Positions 8,266 through 16,059 of a stretch of DNA of 24,952 nt are shown one piece after another; position 1 is the first letter of the stretch; every line of letters begins with the position of its first letter. The stretch covers positions 1 to 24,952 of the forward strand of contig CACRSC010000044.1 in assembly GCA_902651635.1 (NCBI GenBank). Reading direction: 5' to 3'. The notes under the pieces were generated by a model. That model was not told where the DNA came from, searched no databases, and saw only the letters and a list, made by a program, of their open reading frames with translations. Origin of the DNA: Mastigamoeba balamuthi. Lineage: Eukaryota > Evosea > Mastigamoebida > Mastigamoebidae. Both the position numbers and the translations under genes were made by a program.

Positions 8266-11200
8266 TTAGGCGATCGGAGGAGCGCGGGCCGTGATCGACC
8301 TGTGGTCCTTGTCCATGTTGATGACATCGACGCCCTTCTTGGCCTTCATCTTGTAGGCCGTCTTGCGGAACGGGTTGCGCGGCTGGAAGTCCGTCGGCAT
8401 GGGCTCGGCGGGCTCGGGCAGCCTCGCGAAGTACACCGCAGTCCCGACGCCCGCGGCCAGCAGCGCCGCGCCCGCGACAGACCCGATCACGATGCCCACG
8501 ATGGCGCCAGCCCCCAGGCCGCCGCCCCCGGCAGCGGCAGCCGCGGCCGTGGCGGTCACGGCGGCAGTGGTGGCGAGGGCCGGCGAGGCGACGACGGCGG
8601 CGCTAGTGGCGGGGAAGCCGGCGGCCGCGGGGTTGCCGGTGTTGATCTGCGAGACGAGCGTGTCGGCCAGCTCGGCCGAGTACTGGAAGTTGGGGGTGCC
8701 GGCCGAGATGAAGCCGACGACCTCGCCGCCGAGGTTCTTGGCGTCGCGCGAGTCCCTGAAGGTGACGGCGAACACCTTGGCGTTGCCGCCCGAGCAAGGG
8801 GTCGTGGGCGCGATGCCCTCGATGGCGTCGTCGCCGATCTGGCACGTGCGCTTGACGTAGTTGCGCACGTTGGCCTCGGTCGTGCAGCGGTCGAACTCGA
8901 GCGAGACGGTCGAGCGCGTGACGAGCGCCTCGCCAGTGCCCGCGGTCCTCATGTACGCCTGCTGGCCCGCGAGCACGATGAAGCCCGCGCCCGTGTTGGA
9001 CCAGTACTTGGACGGCGTCTGCGAGAACGAGGTCGTGCCCTGGTTGGTCCACTGGCCGTTGTAGATGCCCGCCTTGTCGAGCAGCGGCACCATGACGATC
9101 TTGCTGCCGTCGTCCTGGAACGTCACCGTCAGGTTGTGCTCGGCCTGCGGGTCCCACTGGAACGCGACGCCGAAGGGCCCGTTCCTGCTGACGGCCATCT
9201 TCTCGTTGCCCTGCAGCACAGAGTACTGGCGGAACTCGGCGTTGTTGTTGGCGTCGATGGTCAGCTTCCAGAAGACGCAGTCGGCCTCGCCGTAGGGCTG
9301 CTTGCCGTAGCGCGCGCCGATGCCCAGCGTCGCGGGGCCCGTGGCCTTGACGATGTAGCTGTACGCGACGTACGCGGCCCTCGACCAGCGCTCCGACGAG
9401 ACCCACTTGATGCGCTTCTCGGCGTCGCTCGTCGACGTGATCTTGGTGCTGCCCTGGACGCCCTGCGTCTGCTCGACGCTGAAGCCGCTGTTGCTGCTGC
9501 CCGCCGGCGCGACCTGCACCCAGTCGTTGTCCGTCGACATCGGCACGCACTTGTGCGCCGAGCACGACGAGCCCGCGGGGCACATGCCCGAGGCCGCGCC
9601 GCACTGCAGCGAGTTGCCGCAGCCGTCCGACGTGTACCCGCACTCCCACCCGGCCTGGCAGGCCTGCTCGGGCGCCTTGGGCTGGCAGCGAGCCGCCGCG
9701 CACTTGCCGTTCTGGCAGAAGAACCCCGCAGAGCACTTGCCGCAGTCGATCGAGCCGCCGCAGCCGTCGTCGACGGTCGCGCCGCACTGGGCGCTGCCGC
9801 AGGCCTGCTGCCTGGTCAGGCGCGTGCACGACGCCGGCTTGGCCTCGCACTTGTTGTTGACGCAGCGCTGGCCGTTGTCGCACGAGCCGCACGAGACGGC
9901 GCCGTCGCAGCCGTCGCTGATCATGCCGCACGTGAAGCCGTTGGCCGAGCACGTGTTGGTCGGCTTGCAGGCGCTGGTGCACTGGCCGTTGTCGCACGTC
10001 GAGCCCGAGCTGCACGTGCCGCACTGGACCCTCTGGCCGCAGCCGTCGTCGTAGGTGCCGCACTGCTTGCCAGCGCAGACCTCCTTGGGGGTGCACTGCG
10101 GCTGCGGGTCGACGCACTGGCCGTTGCGGCGGACCTGCTGCGTGCCGCCGTTGCCCCACCAGTCGCCGCCGGACCTGCCGCAGTCGCCGCAGTTGGCGAC
10201 GTAGTTGCAGCCGAGGTCGGCCTTGCCGCACTGCCACCCGAGCCTCTGGCACTCGGCCGTGGGGTCCTTGGGCGTGCACTGCTTCTGGCACTGGAAGTTC
10301 TGGCACGAGTAGCCGCCGGAGCACGAGCCGCACGAGACCTGCCCGCTGCAGCCGTCCGAGACGGTCCCGCAGCGCGCTCCGGCCGGGCAGACCTGCGAGG
10401 CGGACTTGGGCGTGCACTGGCTGGCGCCGCTGCTGGCCGCGCCGCCGCTGGGCGTCGCGTCGATCTGCTGGATGTAGGCCGCGGGCCACTGCGTGATGCC
10501 GCAGCCGTCCTGGCCGCGCTTGACGTACATGAAGCCGTTGGTGTTGCCGTTCCAGCCCACGGGGCTCAGGCCCCAGTCCTGGCCCCACGAGTTCTTGATG
10601 ATCCACGCGGGGACGCCGTCGATGGTCGTCCAGCCGACGAGGACGACCGCGTGGTCGACCTTGCTCGAGCACGTGCCGTCGGTCGTCGACAGGACGCCGC
10701 TCGAGTAGTCGCTGATCTGCGCGCCGTTGAGGCAGACGCCGATGGGCCCGTAGGTCATGACGGCGCTCATGATCTGCGTCTCGTCCTCCCACTCGATGTA
10801 GTTCCACGACGTGATCTTGGTCACGCCGTTGTCCTTCTCCTGGCAGTAGCCGTTGCGCGCCGTGTACTGGTACGAGGCCTCGAGGGCCGCGCTGTGCTGC
10901 TTCAGGTAGTCAAAGGCCTGCTGGTAGTTGCCGCCCTGGCAGCCGCCGCCCATGCCGTTGTACCCGCGCTTGGCGCAGTCGACCAGCTGCTGCGTCGAGA
11001 ACTGCTTCGTCTGCCTCGTCACCGACTTGTACGTCGCCTCGAGCACGCCCATCGCCGCGAAAGTCCTGCGGCGACGGAGGGGGTGCAATTGCGTCATTAA
11101 TCCGGACAAGACTCGACGGGAAAGGAAAGATGGGGAAGAAAGGGGGGGAAAACCGCACCAGCAGGAGCCGCAGGTGCGCTGGTTGCGGACAGGGGTCACG

Positions 11201-11821
11201 CTGGGGTGGAAGTAGGACGAGGGGATGTCGGCGCGGCGCATGCGGACGCTCTCGGGGAGCTGGCCGCCGCGGGGCGCGGAGCCGACGAGGCCCGTGTGCA
11301 TCGCGGAGAACTCCTCGGGCGTCAGGTCCGAGAACTTGCCGATGGCGAACTTGGCGCTGCCCTGGCGGTTCAGGCGCTCGATCCTCTCGACGTTGGACGC
11401 GAACACGGCGAACCTGTGCGCGTCTGGAGGGTGCAGTGGAAAGGGGGGGAGGAACAGGTCAGCAGAGGTGCAGAGGGGGTTTTCGGATAAGGACCCTTGT
11501 GGAAAAGGGGTTGTTGGGTGCGATGGGGTGTAGGGTGTGGGGATGCACAGCGCACCTTCCGCTGCCGTGTACGTTTTCCCGTACTTTGTCTTGTACTCGC
11601 CCTGCACCACGCGGACCACCGTCGGTCAGTGCGATGTGGGCGCCCCGAGGGTGTGGGACGGTGTGGGCAGCGCAAGAAGAACAACAGCGGCGTGCACTGC
11701 CGGCCGAAAAGGAAAGGTCCCCTGTTCTGTGTTTTCCCGAAAAACTGCGCACCCACTGGCAGTGGAGGTCGCAGGCCAGCCCGAGGGCTGCGAGGGCCAC
11801 CAGGATGCACACGGTCCGCAT
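8266..11821 (-). CDS. Type I transmembrane papain-family (C1A) cysteine protease with six Cys-rich repeats
   Basis: Four minus-strand exons (11821-11753, 11601-11556, 11423-11159, 11065-8266) total 3180 nt, 1059 residues. Introns are 151, 132 and 93 nt with donors GTGCGC, GTGCGC and GTGCGG; phases agree throughout. Order of parts: signal peptide (1 to about 17); I29 inhibitor prodomain with EYKTKYGKTY and an N-x-x-x-I-x-x-x-N pattern; mature peptidase with PVRNQRTCGSCW (oxyanion Gln, catalytic Cys126), His265 in VDHAVVLVGW and Asn285 in IIKNSWG. From residue 344 to about 650 come six Cys-rich units with a CG-x(n)-DGCG-x(n)-CG-x-C-x(n)-C-x(n)-C pattern. A beta-rich region rich in Trp and Tyr follows, then an Ala-rich linker, a transmembrane helix (about 980-1007) and a 52-residue basic tail containing NPF, a known EH-domain endocytic motif. 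It probably digests protein at the cell surface or in endolysosomes. The Cys repeats may bind sugars or ligands, which is inference. Confidence 0.9.
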
Positions 11822-12969
11822 AGGAGGAATAATCCCTTGGACGAGCGGGTGCGGCAGAGGGAACCGGTGGCGAATGCTCTGTCTTTTGAAAAAGTAAAAA
11901 AGTGCAGAGAACGCCCGCTTAAAAGACTCCAGCACCCGTTATTTTCCTGATGACGTACGTGCACGACTGACTCGTCACTACTGGCGATTTCCTCCGTGCA
12001 CACCCTCCCCCGGTGATCCGCCTTCCGAAGGGGCCCCCTCCGCGCCTGGAGGGGAGGGGGCGCCTTCCGAAGGGGCCCCCTCCGCGCCTGGAGGGGAGGG
12101 GGCCACTCAGCAGCACGTTGTGCTTTTTCTCCCCTTGTAGAAAAAAACAGCCGCAAGCGGTGAGGAAATCTCTTCGCCTGCCGCTGAGCACACTGGCGCG
12201 TGGAGGTTCCCGGGCAGCCCCGCGCCCCGCCCTGGCCGCGGCAGCATCCGCGCGGTTTGTTCCCGCAGAGTGCGGCTGAGAGCGGGCGTTTGTTTGAACA
12301 ACAGCAGGCAACAACTGATCCCCACACCGTCCCCCTCTCTTTTTCCACCGGCGTTGCCAGAGGGCCCACAACACAACGCACGACGTCTCCCCCTGCCTCT
12401 CGCACGGCGCACGCACGCGAGACACGCCGCGCACCCCCGCAGCAGCAGGAGCCCTGACCGCAGAGGGGGGCCCTCGATGAGCAGCGAGGGTCCGCCCCTT
12501 GAAACGTTGCAGGCCCACCTTGGAAAACCAGAGATGCCCGCAGAGGGCAGAAATAACCGCTACTCCGCCTGCACACCGGCAGTTGTGGTGACCCAGGCAC
12601 ACCTGCGCGGCCCTGGCCCAGGCACAGCCCACCCCAGCGCCACCACCCGCCCCTCTCTGCAAGGGTGGGGGACGCGTAGGGTTCTGAGTTCGCGCGTTTT
12701 GGGTATCGGCTATCAGTAGCCCGTTTTTGTCGAATGTTGCAGTTTTGAAACCCCTACAGGGCCGCACACGCATGACATGCGGCAGGCACCGCAACCCTCT
12801 GCGGCGTTGCGGCGGGCCCGCGGGGACGCTGGCCCGGGACTCGTGGCCGTGGGGTCGTTTGTTTTCCGTGCGCCGTGTGCTCTCGGGTTTTTCGGTTTTC
12901 TGGGGTCCCCAAGAAGCGCTGCCGCCTGCTGGCTGCCCGTGCAAGCCGCTGCGTGGCATCGCGTTGGGC
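11822..12969. other. Intergenic region: protease promoter plus tandem repeat
   Basis: 1.15 kb between the protease start (11821) and the stop of the nuclease-like gene (12970). It has an A/T-rich patch with a TTTTAAG-like element near 11920 on the minus strand, a perfect 42-bp tandem duplication (12019-12102) and GC-rich sequence. Several long open frames cover it, but they have Arg/Pro/Gly-rich translations typical of random GC-rich DNA. Confidence 0.45.
12019..12102. repeat. Perfect 42-bp tandem duplication with hairpin and G-tracts
   Basis: Two identical 42-bp units (12019-12060 and 12061-12102) lie head to tail. Each contains a 7-bp stem CCCCTCC/GGAGGGG with a 6-nt loop, a small CTTC-C-GAAG dyad, and a GGAGGGGAGGGGG run that could join a G-quadruplex. 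It sits about 200 bp upstream of the protease start. Confidence 0.9.
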
Positions 12970-14656
12970 TTACGTACTGAAGTGGTAGACGCGGTTCTCG
13001 GCGACCTGCTGCGACTCGGGCGCCGTCTCCGAGATCACCGCGAGCTGCTCCGGGTGCTCCTGCGCCCACACCGCCGGGTGCTCGACGTTCCTGAGCCCCT
13101 CGCCGTCGAGCATCGCCACCAGGGCCTCCGGGTGCGTCCTGTCGCCCCTCGGCGCCGCCCCGGCCTCCTCCTCGGCCGCGTCCATGGCCGCGATGTCCCA
13201 CGCGATGTCCTTGACCTTGAGCGGCAGGAAGAAGACGCTCTGGCCGGGCACGGGGCCTCCGGGGGCCTCGGGCACGACGACGGCGACCGGCGTGCCCTCG
13301 GGCACGTCGAACCGCGTGGCGCCGTCCTCTGTCATCGGGACGCCCTCGACGAGCCTGTCGCGGACCTGGTAGGCGCCCGCGCTGAGGTCGCAGACGTAGC
13401 TCTTGGCCTCGACGACCAGCACGGCCACCTCCTCGCCGCGCTCGCCGACGCGCGTGACGACCGCGTCGGCCTCGCGCTTGTTGGTGCCGTCCGAGACGCG
13501 CCAGACGACGTTGGTGTGCACGCGCAGTGACTCGGCGTCGCAGCCCAGCCGCGCGGCCGCCAAGTGCGCTGCGCACGCGGCGGCGCGGCTCTCGTGCAGC
13601 TGCGCCGTGCGCGAGTCCTTGGCCCTGGCCGTGCGCCGGGCCCTCTCCCACGCCTCGCGGACGGACCACTGCGGCGCCCGCGAGTGCGGGCTGCTCACCG
13701 CGTTGGCCCGCACGGTCACCGCGTCGTGCACGCGCTTCTCCTCCACGAGGGCTGCGCTGGCAGCGCGCGCGTAGGCCTCGCGGCGGCGGCGGGCCTCGGC
13801 GGCCCCGGCGGCGTCGCCCTTGGCGGCCAGCTCGCTGGCGAGCCTCTCGACGCGCTCGGCCTTGGCGTGCCACGCGGCCGCCCGCTGCGTGTACAGCGCA
13901 CGCGACGCGTTGCCCGCGTGCTGCAGCACGCCCGAGACGTTCTTCTTGATCCGCTGCGCCCGCGCGTCCGCCAGGGCGGCGCGAGCGACGGCCAGCCCTG
14001 CCCACCCGAGTGGGCCCGAGTGGAGGGGCCAAGTGTGTCAGTCGAGTGTTCTCCCAGCATGCCAGATTCCTTGACCCAAAAGGGATGCGGGAACTGAGAT
14101 ATAATCAGAACGCAATAATCTCTGGAGACGTCACTTGTGTACCCCCCCCCGTTAAGTCGTAACAGTTCGGAACTGGACACAACGGATCGTCAGGCAACTG
14201 CATTTCCCAAAGATAGTTCGGTCCTCGCAAGCACGCAATGCCCTTTGCTCCCCCATCTCATCCCACACGTCAACGAGGTCATCCCAGAATGCAGCAGGGG
14301 GGACATTCTGGCTGGGGGGGGGGTACGAGTAGGAGCTCACCGAGGTGGCGGCCGTGCTTGTGCTGGAGGCTGCGCGCGGGCGCCATCACCTCGCTGGCCC
14401 ACAGAGACAGGCGCTCACCGTCGGGCGTGTCCGAGTACAGCCCGCCGCGCGGCGAGCACTGGAGCCACCGCGTCAGCGCGCGGGCGCGGGCGGACTGCTT
14501 GCCCGCGTCAGAGACGTCGCGGCGGTCGCAGGCGGCCAGCGCACGGTCGCCCGGGGCCACGCCGGCGCCCATGTAGGTGTCGAGCAGCAGGCTGCGCTCC
14601 GCGGACAGCGCGAGCCCCTCGAACTGCTTGTGCAGCGCTGCCTTGTTCACCGCCAT
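12970..14656 (-). CDS. Uncharacterised protein with PD-(D/E)XK nuclease-like core
   Basis: Two minus-strand exons, 14656-14341 and 13997-12970, are joined across a 343-nt intron (GTGAGC/GGGCAG); phases match and give 447 residues. Residues 1 to about 260 are alpha-helical, Ala/Arg/Glu-rich and partly coiled-coil-like. The C-terminal part has READAVVTRV followed about 19 residues later by VLVVEAKSY: Asp283 and Glu302-x-Lys304, spaced and framed by hydrophobic strands like the D...(E)xK active site of the restriction-endonuclease-like superfamily. A strand and turn (HTNVVWRVSDG) precede it, as usual in that fold, and a helix with GAYQVRD follows. The remaining C-terminus has a V-A-V-V-V-P strand and FFLP. 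If active it would cut or process nucleic acid; many superfamily members are non-catalytic. An extra 3' exon is possible because GTAAGC overlaps the stop. It is divergent from the MYND gene. I do not recognise an orthologue. Confidence 0.7.
14139..14326. repeat. Intron-internal inverted repeat (GTAC9 / G9TAC)
   Basis: GTACCCCCCCCC at 14139-14150 is the exact reverse complement of GGGGGGGGGTAC at 14315-14326, with 164 nt between. Both arms lie inside the 343-nt intron of the nuclease-like gene, the longest intron in the window, and one arm is 14 nt from its donor site. Confidence 0.8.
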
Positions 14657-14916
14657 CTCCGCCGGAACTCACCGCGCAGGCAAAAAATCTGCCTGAGAAA
14701 TATCCGTGATGACATCACAATTATGGTTGTACCGGCGTGGTAGCTACCATCAATTCCTCTTTTTGCACATAGTACAATTTACCGCGAGCGCTCCTGCTCC
14801 AGTATGTTGTAGCGCGGCTTTCGCATTAGTATCATGATACTTTACGTCATCAAGATATCTTCGGGATCAGTAACGAACTGCGGCTCCCGGGTGCGCTGCA
14901 CTGCTGCACTGCTGCC
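14657..14916. promoter_or_regulatory. Divergent promoter region with 12-bp palindrome
   Basis: 260 bp between the start codons of the nuclease-like gene (14656, minus) and the MYND gene (14917, plus). It is AT-richer than its flanks and contains the perfect palindrome GTATCATGATAC at 14829-14840, about 77 bp before the MYND start. Promoter role is inferred from position. Confidence 0.4.
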
Positions 14917-15837
14917 ATGGCCACTCTCTTCATCCGGCGGTCGAGGCCCATGTCCAGGCGCCTGCAGGACGACATGGTGATGTCGTTCCTGGCCAAGTCC
15001 GAGTGGTCGTCGGCCCCCGTCGACGTGCCCGCCGGCTGCACGCACGCGCTGCGCCTGACGCGCGCCAGCGGCCCCGACGAGATCGCCTGCACCGTCCGCC
15101 CCGACGACCTCGGCCGCGCCGAGGGCTTCATCGTCCTCCAGACGTCCTCGGCCCTCGCCCACAGCCACCTGCGCGCGCTCTACGCCGTCGCCGACGACGG
15201 GGCCGCCGCCCTCGTCGAGCACTGCTCGTCGGTCGACGCGCTCTGCAGGGGCGTCGAGCTCGCCACGACGACGTCGCCCGGCGCGGCCCCCGCGACCGCC
15301 CGCACGCGCCTCGAGGCCCGCGCAGCGCCCGGGGGCACCGCGCCCATGGCGTGGCTGGAGCTCACGTGGAGCGCCGAGGGCCCGGGCGCCAGCGACGGCG
15401 CCCGCGTCAGCGCCGCGGGCGTCCGCGAGGACTGCAGGGGCCGCGCGCTGGCCGGCGCCCTCGTCGACGCGGCGCTGCGCACGTGGGTCGCCACGTGGAC
15501 CGTCGAGGAGCCCGGGGCCGGCACGCGGGCGCTGCGCTGCGACGGGTCCGCGCGGTCGGCCGTCGTCGACGCGGCGCCGGCGCCGTCGGGCGCGCCGGTG
15601 ACGCTCGAGCGGCTGCTGCTCGCCGAGGGCTTCGCGCCCGGCGAGCTCGTCAAGCGGTTCTCTGCAGGCGCCGGCGAGGTCGTCGAGGGCGCGGGCGCCG
15701 CGTACGCGTGCGCGTGGTGCCTGGCGCCCAGCGCGCCGCTGCGGTGCTCGCGCTGCAGGGGCTCGGTCTACTGCAGCGCCGCCTGCCAGCGCGCGCACTG
15801 GCCGCTGCACAAGCGGCTCTGCAACACCACCGCCTGA
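14917..15837 (+). CDS. MYND-type zinc-finger protein
   Basis: A single exon of 306 residues; ATG 14917 (GCCATGG context) is the first in frame. The C-terminus (residues 265-302) is a MYND finger: C265-x2-C268, then CSRC, YC-x3-C and H-x3-H-x3-C, with the typical VYCSAACQRAHWPLHKRLC ending. MYND fingers mediate protein-protein contacts, often with proline-rich partners in chromatin or signalling complexes. Residues 1 to about 255 have no domain I recognise and are Ala/Arg/Asp/Val-rich, with repeated L-E-x and V-D-A-A-L segments. There is no SET domain, so this is not an SMYD methyltransferase. Third codon positions are almost all G or C, as in the neighbouring myosin. Confidence 0.85.
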   Translation: MATLFIRRSRPMSRRLQDDMVMSFLAKSEWSSAPVDVPAGCTHALRLTRASGPDEIACTVRPDDLGRAEGFIVLQTSSALAHSHLRALYAVADDGAAALVEHCSSVDALCRGVELATTTSPGAAPATARTRLEARAAPGGTAPMAWLELTWSAEGPGASDGARVSAAGVREDCRGRALAGALVDAALRTWVATWTVEEPGAGTRALRCDGSARSAVVDAAPAPSGAPVTLERLLLAEGFAPGELVKRFSAGAGEVVEGAGAAYACAWCLAPSAPLRCSRCRGSVYCSAACQRAHWPLHKRLCNTTA

Positions 15838-16059
15838 CCCGCGGGTTCCATTCCATGAAAAGGGGGAGTGCGAGGGGAAAAACAATACCATACACACCGC
15901 TCGGGTCAGTAAGCGAACGTTCGCACACGTCAGCGTCCCCGTGATCTCCCCCCGTTTAGGTTTTCCCAAGATATTTCTCCGCAGAGATTCACCACCCGGG
16001 CAGTTAATAACGCGCGTGCCCGCCGCCACAGCAGTGTTTGTACCACTACCGGCACCAAA
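15838..16059 (+). promoter_or_regulatory. Myosin promoter region with 12-bp palindrome
   Basis: 222 bp between the MYND stop and the myosin start. It contains the perfect palindrome GCGAACGTTCGC at 15913-15924 and an AT-rich GTTAATAAC near 16002. Position suggests it controls the myosin gene. Confidence 0.4.

Noticed and set aside
8089-11100. A 1003-codon plus-strand open frame.
   Set aside because: It is the antisense shadow of the large protease exon. Its translation is Ala/Arg/Val-rich without domains, while the minus strand gives a complete C1A protease.
11919-12959. A long minus-strand open frame of 346 codons between the protease and nuclease-like genes.
   Set aside because: The translation is Arg/Gly/Pro-rich, spans a tandem repeat in the same frame (42 is a multiple of three) and shows no domain or coding bias.
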